A stretch of 64,000 nt of DNA, from positions 46,577,185 through 46,641,184 of the forward strand of contig CM037598.1 of assembly GCA_021018995.1 (NCBI GenBank). Direction: 5' to 3'. The notes below the pieces were generated by a model. It saw only the letters and a program-made list of their open reading frames with translations, had not been told where the DNA came from and searched no databases. Shown here one piece after another: positions 22,332 through 34,154 of this stretch. A program made the translations under genes and the position numbers. Positions within the stretch are counted from its first letter, which is position 1, and each line of letters starts with the position of its first letter. Source of the stretch: Chloranthus sessilifolius. Taxonomy: Eukaryota > Streptophyta > Magnoliopsida > Chloranthales > Chloranthaceae.

Positions 22332-24130
22332 CTACAAATCGACATCAATTGGAATACAAAGGCATCCCTTGAATAGTAAGGAACCATCTTCTTTCACTAA
22401 GAATTTTGGTTTAGTGCCCTCAATCACAACTTGTTGGCTTTTAGTTAACTCCGGGTCTTTCATCTGTAGCTCGTGAATATGCTCAAAGATCATCAATCTC
22501 ACTGTGATGTTGGCCAAGAAAGCCCCTGTAGCTTGCACCTCGATATTTGTATCATACAATGAAAGATCTTTAAACAACTTCCATTTGTCCATCCCCATGA
22601 TCAGATTAGCTAACTGAGCTGAACCCTTACGACTCAAGGCATTTGTGATGACATTAACCTTGCTTGGGTGATATTGTATGGAGTAATCATAATCCTTGAA
22701 AAACTCTATCCACCTACGCTGCCTCATATTCAATTCCTTCTGTGTAAACAGATACCTAAGGCTCTTATGGTCAGTGAAGATCTCAAAGGTCTCACCTTAT
22801 AAATAATGTCTCCAAATTTTCAATGCAAATATGACCGCTGCTAGTTCTAGGTCGTGTGTCAGGTAGTTCTTCTCGTGATCTTTCAACTGCCTAGACCCGT
22901 AAGCAATCACTTTCCTATATTGGTTGAGCACGTAGCCCAAACCATTATATGAAGCATCACTATATACCATAAACCCTCCACTGCTTGAAGGAATCGCTAG
23001 CACTAGAGCTGAAGTGAGTCTCTTCTTGAGTTCTTGAAATCTCTTTTTACATGCTTCACTCCACTCAAATCTCGCATCCTTCCTTGTGAGTCTCGTAAGC
23101 AGTCTCGATATTTTAGAAAATCCTTTCACAAAACGTCGATAGTAGCCAGCTAGACCAAGGTAACTGCGGATGTCTGTTACTGTCTTTGGTTGTTCCCATT
23201 TTACCGCTGCTTCGATCTTAGCTGAATCTACTGTGACACCATCCTTTGAGATAACATGTCCCAAAAAGCTAACTTTCTCCAACCAAAACTCGCACTTACT
23301 GAGTTTGACATATAGTTGGTGTTCACGTAGACTTTATAGAGCAACTCTCAAATATTCTTCGTGTTCCTTCTTTGACTTGGAATATATCAAGATGTCGTCG
23401 ACGAATACTACGACGCAAGTGTCCAGGTGTGGTTTAAACACCCGATTCATCAAATCTATAAATGACGTTGGTGCATTCGTCAAACCAAACGACATCACTA
23501 AGAACTCGTAGTGTCCGTACCGTGTTCTGAATGCTATCTTCTAGATGTCCTCTGCCTTGACTCTTAGCTGATGGTATCCAGATCTCAGATCGATCTTGGA
23601 AAAATACCTTGCTCCTTTTAGCTAATCAAATAAATCGTCAATCCTAGGCAATGGGTATCGATTCTTGATAGTTAGTTTGTTTAACTGGCGATAGGCGATG
23701 CACAATCACATCGACCCATCTTCTTGACAAACAAGATTGGTGCTCCCTAAGGAGAGACGTTCGGCCTTACAAACCCCTTATCTAAAAGCTCTTATAACTG
23801 CTCTTTCAATTCCTTCAACTCAGTAGGAAACATTCGGTATGGTGCTTTGGAAACATGCTTCGTTCCAGGTGCTAAGTCGATCAGGAATTCCACCTCTCTA
23901 TCAGGAGGTAATCTTGACAATTCCTCCAAAAATACATCCTCAAATTCACTCGCAACTGTGATCTTCGAAATAATTTTTTTTCCTTCCTTATCTTCCTTCA
24001 AAAACGCCAAGTAACCACTGCACTCCTTTCGGATTAAGCCCTCGGCCCTGACTGTCGACACAAGTGGCCTAAATGTCGATCTCATTCCCCGAAATTGGAA
24101 CGATCTCCTCATATTAGGTCTGAAGATGAC
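22332..24130 (-). pseudogene. Reverse transcriptase and RNase H of element H
   Basis: Minus-strand DNA synthesis and template removal. RT begins with FEDVF.EELSRLPPDREVEF (about 23890-23960) and LAPGTKHVSKAPYRM. The catalytic box is FVDD (about 23393-23408), followed by ILIYS, then [11 protein letters not shown], and [12 protein letters not shown] in the connection. RNase H holds [13 protein letters not shown] (about 22940-22980) and the [21 protein letters not shown] block, then [28 protein letters not shown]. Breaks near 22797, 23282-23790 and elsewhere separate the readable blocks. Confidence 0.88.
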
Positions 24131-24600
24131 GACTTTGTTTTTACAATCAATCGTTGCACAATGAGCGGACAACCAATCCACACCAAGGATCATGTCGAAT
24201 CCTTACATATTTAACAGAACTAAATTCGTTGCCAGTTCATAGACGTCCCCATCTCTGATGGTTACTATCACCGATTTACACACTATGTCCGTATTGATCG
24301 ATTCCCCAATCAGAATAGAATCGCTAAGATAAAATCCAACGTCTGTGGGTTGACCTTCATCTTCTTTGTAAATTGAGGAGTAGTAAATGAATGGGTAGAC
24401 CCCGGGTCTATCAACACTCTAGCTTCATAAGCTACGTCACTTCCCTTTCCGTACAATTGTAAGGTACCTATATCATACATATATATATAACATACTTATA
24501 TATCAAATCTAATACACAGAGATGAGTCTATACTACCTCCTACATGGATGCACCGTCTCTATCTAAAACTTTAAGAAATTGAAATTCTTAATTTTTTAAA
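24131..24600 (-). pseudogene. Aspartic protease of element H
   Basis: Catalytic motif VLIDPGSTHSF with its Asp codon intact at 24406-24408, and the C-terminal MILGVDWLSAHCATIDC block at 24130-24193, which leads into RT in the same polyprotein. Chromovirus proteases of the Tekay group normally read DPGST at this site, so this is the ordinary form. Stops separate the two blocks. Confidence 0.8.
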
Positions 24601-26012
24601 AGAAACTCTCACCATGGATAACGTCATTGATATTTTATGCTTCTTGGGCAGTAACAGCATATGCTCTTCCTTGTACGATCGACTTTCTTGTTTGTATCGG
24701 TCTTGGCATGGAAGCAGAAGTCATTCTCTCTTTACTCATCTTAGGGTAATCTCGGATAATGTGTCCCATCTTTCCACACTTGTAGCAACCCCGAGTACCC
24801 CTTCTACAATCTGTTATTTTATGAGACTTGCCACACTTGGCACAAATCTCAACCGTAGTAGCAGATGCTTCCTGTGAGAAACCCTAGGTAACTGATACTC
24901 CAATGGTGGTTACAGGGTTCTCATATCTTATTGGCCTCCTCGACGCAAGCACCAGTAATCTCAGGTAATTTGTTTGTTGCACTGGTCTGATATAAGCGGT
25001 TTGAAACTACTGTCTCTGTATGGGTGCTACAAATTGCAGCTTTTTATTTATCGGCTCGTAGTTTCCCACTTTACTTTGATCTGTCCTTCCTCTCCCTTGT
25101 TGATCTCTCCTTCGGTATCAATCTTCATTGTCTTCTTCTATCACCAAGGCCTTTCTCATAACCTCTCCATAGGTTTTCAATTCAAATGCTGCTACCCTTC
25201 GCCTAATGTCTGGCCTTAAGCCGCATTATAGTCTCTTGGCTTTCATCAAGTCCGTAACTACGAAGTCAGGAGCAAAACGAGCAACCCTCATGAACTCTAC
25301 TCTATAGTCTCTCACCGACATCCTTCCTTGCTCGAGCTAAAGAAATTTAACTTCTATTTGATTACATACTACTTCAGGAATGTATTGTTTGTTAAATTTA
25401 TGCACAAATTCCTCCCATGTCCATGGAAATTCTGAGGTTTTCTGAGCCCTAGTCCTAGACACGGACTTCCACCGTGGGCCTGCCTCCCATCTAACATATA
25501 TGCTGCCCAATGGACACTTTCATCTTCAATGCATGTAAGCACACTGAACACTTTCTCCATCTCACTCAACCAATTCTCTACATCCATTGGCTCTACTTGC
25601 CCTAAAAAACTCAGAGGACGCATCCTCCTAAACTCTGTGAACGCAGAGGGAAATGCCTGTGTAGTACCCTACTGGAGGTGTAGGTGGCTGATGCTGGTCA
25701 TTGGTATTGTGAGCTGCCAAGGATGCCACTTGCTGAGCCATGGAATTTGTCATGGTTTTCATGGTGTGCATCATCCTCTGACGCTCTTCTCTCTCTTCAT
25801 TTCTTTCTCTTAACCCTTTCTTGTTCTCGCTGATCCCTATCCTAACGTTCTCTATTTTGATTCTCTTCTTAGTCTTGGTTCCCCTGATTACTATCTCCTG
25901 GGGCTTCATTATTCTCCAATGGCACTCTATTCGAAGCCGAGACAAAATTGTCTCTGCTCTGCAAGTTTCTTTCATCGCCGCCCCTGGGCTGACCTCTTCC
26001 TCTAGAAGACAT
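24601..26012 (-). pseudogene. Gag of element H
   Basis: ATG at 26012 (MSSRGRGQPRGGDERNLQSR), a Gly/Arg-rich start, then Gln/Arg/Glu-rich coils (RERNEEREERQRMM), MRPLSFLGQVEPMDVENWLSEMEKVFSVLTC at 25530-25623 (the conserved capsid start of Tekay gag), and a CCHC zinc knuckle CYKCGKMGH at about 24755-24790. At least two in-frame stops follow the N-terminal 50 residues, plus later frameshifts. Confidence 0.83.
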
Positions 26013-26100
26013 CACGCTCTACACATGAAATCACAATTTCATTAGCAGAAGGTCCTATGCTCTGAGAAAATCAAGACTTGTCAGAATTTCAAAAAGAAAA

Positions 26101-26113
26101 GGCTTTGATACCA
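26101..26113 (-). other. Primer-binding site (initiator tRNA-Met) of element H
   Basis: The minus strand reads TGGTATCAAAGCC, one transition from the usual TGGTATCAGAGC-type site; 2 bp from the 5' LTR end. It distinguishes H from the Asp-primed elements around it. Confidence 0.88.
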
Positions 26114-26115
26114 AC

Positions 26116-28503
26116 TATGACAATCCAAATTTTGGCACCCCAAAACCCGTGCCATCCGCACAACCCTCAAGGTCATGCCCTATAAGCCTGCACGGACATT
26201 TGGTATACCCAAGCAATAATAAAACAATTTAAATACATAAGAACTGAATATTGAGCTAAATCTCCAGTTCTATAATATAAGTCAGAACACATAACTCAAA
26301 AAGGTAGTTCTAATCTCATGCCACTGCATGAGCAAAATAACCAACCCGAACTATCAGTGACGACTCAGCAGTCACCATGGATGGTTCACCAAAAGAAAGT
26401 CTCGTTTTATATTACATTTTCTCAAAATAGGGCTGGACATACCAAGCCGTACAACTTTTCTCACAAAAATCTATCAAAGTATGCAGGGTCCTCTAGAAGA
26501 AGTCCTCAGGAGGGGGCTCTGACTCCTCCCTAGGCACGTAATCTGAATCCTCTGGATCAGCATCTCCCGAAGCAGCAGCAGTAGCTATCACTAAACCTGC
26601 GACGTATAGTTTAAAGAGTGAGCTACATCATAGCTCAATAGGGAAACAACTGAATGAATATATAAATTTATCTTACATATATTCCATGACATTTGGAAAC
26701 GTGATTTATCAATAAAAATAGCTAGAAAATAGTTTAAGTTACTAAAAGCATGAACTGAATGCATCTGTTACTCTACATGTGTTTACTTGTTCTCAACTTG
26801 TTCACATAAGATAAAGATCGGCCTCAAAACATAAATCAATAACTTAAATCATCCTCGATGCACTATAGCCTCGAGCCCCGATGGAATACCCGCCATCGTC
26901 ATCCAATCCGACTATTTTTCATTCATGTAATACTACTCAGGTCCCTTCCTCATAGCGATGGGGCATAAAGTTCACATACATCCCTGGGATGTCACACTGG
27001 TGTACGGATTGGTCGTCGTACCGGTCACGAATATCCTGCCGAGTCAGTCATGGGTATACCGCCGTGTCGGTGGGGTATTCACCAAACCTTAGATCAAATG
27101 TGCAACTACATATAGTTATTCACCGAGTGATTATGCTAAACATATTATTTTAGGCCTATTCAATTCTCATTTAATTAACTTCACATTACACGGATGTTCA
27201 CGATTTTTCATACATCCTTGGGATGTAACCAGCTTATATGTATCACTTAGATGCCCTTATAACATTCACACCCCCTTAGGATGTCACATACTCATAGCAT
27301 ACTTATTTCTTTACTTAATGTTCACACACACACACACACATACACACTTTAATTTCACATGTTCCACTACTTTTCAAGGAAAACATGCACATCTCTATGC
27401 TCTCAATGCATAACTATTCATTTCCATATCACTACATACATGCTATTATAATGAAAGTACATGTTCAAAGTATTTCCTACCTCATGTGTCCCTATCTCAC
27501 GTGTTTGAATTCCCAAGCGTCAAGGTCCATAATGGCTTCCCATGCTCGCATTGAAGTGTTCAACCTAAATTATATCATATCACAAGCAAAGCATCAAGAG
27601 CGATTCATAAAAGAAGGTACAAAGCCTTCCCAGAACTCCAAGGTCTAAAACAAAACTCACTCAGAAACTGTCAAAATCAATTAATCGATCACCATATCGA
27701 TTAATCAAATTTCCAAAATTGATTAATCGATTTTCGTAGACTCCTCATTTTCCAAACACTGGGAGTACACAGATAATTAATCGATTTCAAATCGATTAAT
27801 CAAAAACCAAAAATTGATTAATCGAATTCATTTCGATTAATCAGTTTTGGGCATCAGTGCCCAGATTTGTATTCTGTCAAAAATCGATTGATCGGTTTTC
27901 AAATCGATTAATCGATTTTGACAGGAACTCAACCCTCTTCGGGCATTTCCTCTAGCTTTGTTCTCTCTAAACTTTTCCTCTTTCTATCTCTTTAATTCAC
28001 CATTAAATCATTAAATTAATGTACAATATCATACACATTGCAATCTAATAAAGCCTTTCCTCAAATCCATCTCATGATTGATTCAATGACTTGGGTCATG
28101 GGCTAGGGTTCTTAGCTCGATTCCCTGAATCCCCACGCATTATCGTCATGATTAATGGCTCACGTGCTTCTTCAATTCACAATCCACACGAAATCCTCTA
28201 GCATTTACTCCCTCCTCCTTACTCTCTCTCTCTCTCTCTTCATAAATCCCTAACCACCTACCAACCCAAAGAGAAATAACTTCTCTTTATCCTGTAAGCT
28301 GTTAGCTCATTCCATACATTTGGTACAAAGCACACACACCTATGACAGGTGTATGTGACTTCATAATAACATCTAACACCACACTCACATCAAACCTAAT
28401 CTAACCTAAGTCATCAAACTGACTTCCACTTGGTTTCATCAGTGCCCAGATGAGCACGCATCCTGAGGATACTATTCAAACCCAAATTTTTGGGGATGTT
28501 ACA
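26116..28503 (-). repeat. 5' LTR of element H
   Basis: 2388 bp, TATGACAATCC...GGGATGTTACA; the start has decayed from TG to TA. Carries the palindrome array at 27670-27922, (CA)n at about 27323-27345 and (CT)n near 28220-28240. Fewer palindromes than its partner: the segment equal to 17830-17875 is missing here. Confidence 0.87.
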
Positions 28504-28508
28504 GCAGC

Positions 28509-28697
28509 GGTGAATCATCTTTTCTTTGCTCGATCATCTTTTTACTATTTTTTGAGTTTATTTTAATAAATTTTAACACTTTGGCTCTCTTTTACTATTT
28601 TTCCTTAATATTTGCACATCATTAACTTGTTAGTATAAACTAAGTCCAAGCATCACTAAGTTAAGGGTGATAAAATAGTAAATTATGTGACTAATCA
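28509..28697 (-). repeat. 5' LTR of element B, resumed after H
   Basis: Aligns with 11735-11921 (tttgctcgatcatctttttact...gataaaatagtaaatt.tgtgact.atca). Ends at 28697. Confidence 0.85.
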
Positions 28698-28736
28698 ACC
28701 ACCCTAAGCCCGAATCATGCGCTTGAATCAGGGTGC
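28698..28736. repeat. Repeat X, middle fragment
   Basis: accaccctaagcccgaatcatgc... aligns with accgcctcaagacccgattgcatg at about 45801-45825. It is trapped between the right end of B and the left end of C. Its last five bases GGTGC are the left target duplication of C. Confidence 0.7.
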
Positions 28737-31221
28737 TATTAAGACCTTAAAAGTACCACTTTTCACCCCTTAACTTAATCTCTGTTAGACCCTTAATCAT
28801 TTAATAAACGTGTTTTAAGTTCATTCTGTAGGTAATAAGCAGCAGCTGCAATTAAACCCCTAACCATGCCAACAAGCCTACTGCTGACCCAAAAGCCCCT
28901 CAGAAATGGGAAGGTAGAACTCAGACAAAGAATTGGGTGCAGCAGAGACATAGCAAAGCAGAAACAAATCAAGAAGAATGCCTCGCGCAGATGTCGCAGG
29001 GCTCAATTGAACCAAAAAATGCATCGCACAGTTGTCGTGGGCTTCTGAAGGGAGCACCCCAACTGGTCGTGCAGCCTTCGCATCATTTGCACACAGATGG
29101 ATGTCAGCAGGGAGTAAAAAATATATATATACTTCACACGGTTCTCGCAAGGCTCAGTCTTAAGCGCTCGTGAAGCACTCATGCAGCCTCGCGCAGCTCA
29201 AGAGATGAGTTTTCAACCTTCACACGATTCACTGAATAGAGAGAGCTCCAGGCATTCCAGCGCGCGGCTATCGCGCAGTGGTCGCGAGACACATACTTTC
29301 AAGGAACTGCTCACGCGATCCAGTAGCCCATGTGCATTATTTTCTTCACGAGGATAGCCGCGGGATTCATCAAGGAATGAACTGCGTGCGCCATTCTCGC
29401 ACCATTCAAATGGAAAGACCAATCCCGCGAGGACCAAAGCATTCCCGCGATGATCAAAGTACCAACTCCGTGACTACAAGAGCTTCAAGTCAAAGCAACC
29501 CTGCGATGCCAATTCTACCTCGCGACAAGATCAGCAAATCTTTTCTACTCAGTGAGGATCAGATTCTAAACTTCTCCCCACTTCTGCAGGGGCAATCTGG
29601 GAACTTCCAGTAATTAAGGCACGCACTCTAATGCTCCAATCTCTGTGCACACGCGCCAAGGCATCTAAGGGACAAGAATGGGCCACAATTGCATTGATGA
29701 AATTAGGGTTTTCCTAACCCTAATTCACAGAGAACCAACTACTATAGAAGCACAAGCCTAGCTTAGGTTTAAAGGACTTTTGGTCTTGACTTCTGTGCTT
29801 CTTCTTGAAACCGACTGTAGAATTACAGTAGGCTAAGGTTAGGGTTTAGGAGTTTTTCTTTTTCCTTTTTTTTTCTTCTCTCCATAGTCCAGCACTTGCT
29901 AGCTATGCCTTTTGTATGATTATATGGTATAATTTTTAATGGAGTTTTTATAATAGGATCTATTGCATGTATGGGATGGTGTTTTTGTTGTGAGTTGTTC
30001 TGTACAAGGCTACTGCCTTGAGATCCTCCATTGCTAAGTTATATTGTAAGCAATGGAGGATTGCTTTTAAGGTCTTATTTAGATCCAAGTGACCTTTGTG
30101 TCCAGGTTAGCCATATTGCAGGCCTTCCCCCACCACGGGATCTACTAAATCTGAATCCCCATGGGAGCTTGAACTGCTAGCCTTGTGAACATGGTGGCGG
30201 CAGTAATGTTCTTGTTCTGTCTTTGACCTCTGTGAGGAGGATAGCCTCTGTGGATAGTTTGTGACCATTCAAGTGGACAGATTATAGCCCTAGGGTGAGG
30301 CCAATCCACAGATCTAAGGCAGATTCTTCTTCTCTGCACTTGTGCTTGTAGCCTTGTGAGAGATTGTGCAGAGATAGACTCCCCTATATTTGTATAGACC
30401 CACCATCAGATTGCTGATCTGATTTGGCTGTAGAGATTATAGGCTTGTGACTGGATCACTACTGTCTTTCTAAAGTAGTGAACAGCCAAGCTTAAAAGCT
30501 AGTACTCAAACTCTTTCTGGTCTTGTGTGTCCAGGCTCGTGCACTTTGTAGGCCTAGCCCCACACACAGAACTTTAGAGGATGAGGTTCCTATGGATTCT
30601 TGAGCTTGTAGCCTGGATGAAGTAGTGCCTACAATGATAATCTTGTTCTGACCCATCTCTGTATTGTGGTTCCCCTATTGGATAGTCTGTGACCATTTAA
30701 GTGGATAGGTTATAGCCATAAGGGATTGGATCATGGCACAGGGATGAGTTGGATCCTTTCTCCTCTTTGGTGATAATGTAGCCATTGGACAGGACTTCTA
30801 TAGCAGCAGATCTGAGTCTGAGTTATAAGACCCATCAGATCTGTACCTAATAACATACTTCTCACCCTTTTATATTTATTTCCTCACACTCCATCCTCTT
30901 TCTTAACCCTTTCTATAGTTTAGACATTAAGTTACCTTACGATTTAGATTTTAGTGACCTTAAATCCCCTTCCATTTAGGATTGCCTGATCTGTAGTCAG
31001 ATCTGGAGACCCTACTAAAGATAGCTCCCTTGGAGCTTTAGATCAACTTTCCCTGTGGGACAAACTCTTACTTATCAAAACTTGCTACAATAGGCCCTGT
31101 ATCTTGCAGGACTGTGTATTTTTAGGCCTGCTGCTCTTCAATTCATCATCCATTTTCACTACCCCATTCTTATCACCATCTCCAATAAAGTTAGTAGCAA
31201 GCACTAAAAATATCGTCAACA
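28737..31221 (+). repeat. 5' LTR of element C
   Basis: 2485 bp. U3 holds the TCGCGAG-type array at about 28970-29530; the TATA box has decayed to TATAGAAG (29743-29750; the 3' LTR has TATATAAG). The 3' part contains paired segments with ccatt.aagtggac.g.ttatagcc (near 30265 and 30692), an internal duplication shared with F and A. Ends ...TCGTCAACA. Confidence 0.88.
28970..29530. repeat. TCGCGAG/TCGCGGG motif array in the C 5' LTR
   Basis: Cores such as cctcgcgcag, tctcgcaaggctc, cctcgcgcagctc, tatcgcgcag, gtcgcgagac, cacgcgatcc, cccgcgaggacc, cccgcgatgatc and cctcgcgacaag, at irregular spacing over 550 bp. Many are decayed at CpG (cgtg, cacg). Same array in the 3' LTR (43495-44040) and the solo LTR F. 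Confidence 0.78.
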
Positions 31222-31227
31222 AGTTTT

Positions 31228-31245
31228 TGGCACCACTGCTGGGGA
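31228..31245 (+). other. Primer-binding site (tRNA-Asp) of element C
   Basis: TGGCACCACTGCTGGGGA, four transitions from the Asp complement TGGCGCCGTTGCCGGGGA; 6 bp after the LTR. Confidence 0.88.
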
Positions 31246-31543
31246 TTCTTGATCTAATAGTAGACTCTAGATTTTTGTATTCTTTATTCTTTGGTAGTTG
31301 TACTTGTGAATAATTGATACTGCTGATTTACATTTGGAATTTTTCTTGCAGATCTGGACCGTAGCAGAGAAGGAGAGTAGAATTGCAGTGGGAGTCTAGC
31401 TACCTCTATTTTCACTTCTCTAACCCTCAAAACCTCAGTTTATTTCTCCTTTGAAGATTCCATAGCAGTTGATTAGGATAGTTGTAAATTTTGTTAAGTG
31501 CAATGTGCCTGCGAATAGTCTTCCCTGCTGTTGGTGTGTGTGC

Positions 31544-33330
31544 ATGTTAGGAAAGAGATCCCTCAGTCCTACATTAGAGCCTGCTAACCCTGAGATAGAA
31601 AGGGGTAGAAGACCGAGAAGGCACAGACACACCACAGTCGAGCCCCCTATTGAAATTGAGACAGCAGTTATGGGTGAAAAGCAACCCAGAACATTGAAGG
31701 AATTGAATGCTCCGAATGATTATAATTCTCCATTCAACATTCAATTCCTAGATGTTCAGGGAAACTACGAGATTAAAACTTCCATCATCCAAATGCTTCC
31801 CTCTTTCCATGGGCTTAGCAAGGAAGACCCTTACAAGCACATTGACCAATTCTTGGCCCTGTGCACGACATTCTCCATTGCTGGTTTGGGACCAGAAGCC
31901 ACTAGGTTAAGGCTCTTTCCTTTTTCCCTAAAGGACAGGGCCATGACCTGGTTATCTACTCTCCCAAACAACAGCATCACTTCCTGGAAAGACCTCCAGA
32001 TAAGATTTATGTCTAAATTTTTCCCAGAGACCAAAACCAGCCAATTGAGGAAAGGCATACTTGCTTTTGCCCAGTCCCCAACTAAAGATTTTAATCAAGC
32101 TTGGGACAGATTTAAGGAGATGCTCAAACAATGTCCCCACCACAAGATCCCTGACTGGCAGCTTGTCCAGAGCTTCTACAATGGGATTGATGAGAAAAGC
32201 AGAGACATGCTAGATGCCTCTTGTGGTGGAACGTACATGCATAAAACTGCTAATGAGGCATGGGACTTGTTCGGGGTCATTAGCGAAAATGCTTTCCAGA
32301 AGATGTCCTCATCTAGATCTGTTCAAGAGCCTTCTCCTAAGCTGGGGTTGGCTGAAACTTCTAAAGGAAAGATGTATGAAGTTAGGAGAAATGATGACCT
32401 GAGAATGCAGATGGCCAATCTTTCGGATAAGTTTGATAAACTTTTAACTGTGGTGCAGCCCAGAATGGCTGCACAAGTGATGGAGGCATGTCTAAAATGC
32501 CAATCTCCATAACACAGTGGAAGAGTGCCCATCTGTAGGCAATACCCGGAGTATGTGATGGAACAGGCTGCTGCTGCCCAATCTTTTGGACAGCAACAAT
32601 CTAGTGGCTACAATAAACAGCCATATGGATATCAGCACCAAAATGCTGGTTACCAATGGAGAGACCACCCAAATTTGAGGTGGAGGCAAGACAATTATAT
32701 GCAGCCACAACAGATGTTGGCCTTACATCAAAGGCCACAGCAGCAGTTTAACCTGGGTTATGCCCCAAGGTTGAATTTCTAGCAGCAATAGTAGCCCCAG
32801 AAATAAAATCAGTTGGTAGTTCCTCCACCCCAGCCCCGAAGTGATTCTTTCGAGGACCAGGTTTTGGCCTAATTGCAAAGCCTTGGACCCTTGAATCAGA
32901 CTGTGACTTCTCATAGTCAAAGCATAAAGAAAATAGAAGAGCAATTAGGCCAAATAGCCAATTCTTTGGCTAAAAGAGAAGAGGGCAAGTTGCCAAGCCA
33001 GCCAATAGCCAACCCTAAGGGGCAGTATTCGATTGGAGAAGGCTCCTCAAATTTTGAGGGGGCTAATGCCATCACAACCCTAAGGTCTGGCGGGTTAGTA
33101 GACAACCAGGTGGGAAAGGAACAAGGAGAGGTCATTCCCAAGGAACTGTCGAGTGAAAGTAAAAGAGACTTTGTTAGAGCACAGAGTCAAGAATTGCCTG
33201 CTACCCTTCAACAAGGGAAAAATAAAGAGGCTGTAGTTGGGCCTCAGCAGGAGATAAAAGCAGAAAAAAAGAAAAAAATAATAGTTCAGTTATAGGCTTG
33301 CAGCTTAGGAACCAGCAGTACCTCAGCTGC
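31544..33330 (+). pseudogene. Gag of element C
   Basis: Start chosen at 31544 (MLGKRSLSP), as in A and G, rather than the longer open frame from 31469. The capsid part is the best preserved gene of the window: it is open to 32512 and includes PRTLKELNAPNDYNSPF, the MLPSFHGLSKEDPYKHIDQF block, WDLFGVISENAFQ, and SDKFDKLLTVVQ. A zinc knuckle starts at about 32488 (CLKC) and its His/Cys half continues in another frame (H....ECP, about 32512-32530), so one frameshift falls inside the knuckle. A Gln-rich linker, then REEGKLPSQP and GQYSIGEGSS blocks lead to the protease. It would form particles and package element RNA. Confidence 0.88.
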
Positions 33331-34150
33331 CATTTCCTCAAGCTTTGAGTGGCCCTGCCCCTTTTGATAAGGGGCAGGCACAAATCGAGGAAATGATGGA
33401 GACCTTTAAGTAGGTCAAGATAAATTTATCCCTGCTTGATGCAATCCGACAGGTCCCAGCCTATGCAAAATTTCTGAAAGACCTTTGTACTCAGAAAAGG
33501 AAGGCCAGAGGCCATTTGTCCAAAAAGGTCTTTACAACTGATACAGTTAATTTTGTATTAACCATGACAATGCCTGAGAAGTTGCAAGACCCAGGGATAC
33601 CCACTATTCCCTGTATAATTGGAGACCACACGATTGGAAGGGCCCTTCTAAACCTTGGAGCCAGTGTTAACCTACTACCATATAGTGTGTATCAGCAGCT
33701 AGGTTTGGGGGAGCTGAAGCCCACCCCCATTATTCTATTGATGGCTGATAGGTCTGAGAGGAAACCCATGGGAGTGGTTGAGGATGTCTTAGTGGGGGTA
33801 GACAAGTTCTTCTACCTTGCAGACTTCCTTGTTTTGGACATGGACTGCAACAAGAGTACATCCCCGATACCTATTATTCTGGGCAGACCATTCTTGGCCA
33901 CTGCCAATGCATGCATTCAATACAGGTCTGGGATCATGGAGGTCACTTTCGGACATATGAAAGTTTAGCTTAATGTGTACAACAGTGCAAAGTACCCTCA
34001 GCTAGACAATGAGGAATGCTTTGCAGTGGATATACTAGAAGAAATTGTTGAAGAAGAACTGCCCACTCTGCTAGAGTGGGGCAACATTGTCACTAATTTA
34101 ACTGAAGTTTGGAACATGGTAGAGGAAGGAAGCCTAGCTTTAATGCCATA
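33331..34150 (+). pseudogene. Aspartic protease of element C, catalytic Asp lost
   Basis: Preceded by the conserved block METFK*VKINLSLLDAI; the stop TAG (33411-33413) replaces the Gln that A and G keep at this place. Main open part 33516-33968: PTIPCIIGDHTIGRALL, then NLGASVNLLPYSVYQ, where the catalytic Asp is Asn (GAC/GAT to AAC, one G-to-A step), and the C-terminal ILGRPFLATANACIQYRSG. A and G encode Asp at this position. The enzyme would be inactive even with its frame open. Confidence 0.85.
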
Positions 34151-34154
34151 AGAC

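Larger units (their letters stand above)
16251..28503 (-). mobile_element. Element H: complete Tekay/Del-like chromovirus with extra ORF3
   Basis: A 12.25 kb Ty3/Gypsy element in minus orientation: 5' LTR 26116-28503, initiator-Met primer site, gag, protease, RT, RNase H, integrase with a decayed chromodomain start, a motif-rich spacer, ORF3, purine tract and 3' LTR 16251-18668. Target duplication GTAGC (16246-16250) / GCAGC (28504-28508). In the first about 85 bp of the two LTRs I count 11 differences, all transitions. Order PR-RT-RH-INT and the signature segments (VLIDPGSTHSF, FVDD, QHLPLIKFSYNNSF, VHNVFHVSML) fit the Tekay/Del clade. Confidence 0.88.
10412..28697 (-). mobile_element. Element B: non-autonomous LARD-like LTR element, split by H
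   Basis: LTRs at 10412-11921 (1510 bp) and at 14935-16250 plus 28509-28697 (1505 bp after removing H), with ends TGATC...GATCA. The internal region (11922-14934) is only 3.0 kb and has a good tRNA-Asp primer site and a purine tract but no gag or pol. It does keep ORF4 and the 3' non-coding domain found in C, so it looks like a deletion derivative of an Athila-like family. Flanks ACCGT (10407-10411) and ACCAC (28698-28702) are each one transition from ACCGC, the sequence at the matching place in the next X repeat unit (45801-45805 region). Confidence 0.8.

Noticed and set aside
28878-29613. Open frames within the C LTRs (also 43392-44199) as genes
   Set aside because: Both LTRs are collinear non-coding U3; frames differ between the two copies and have no family features.
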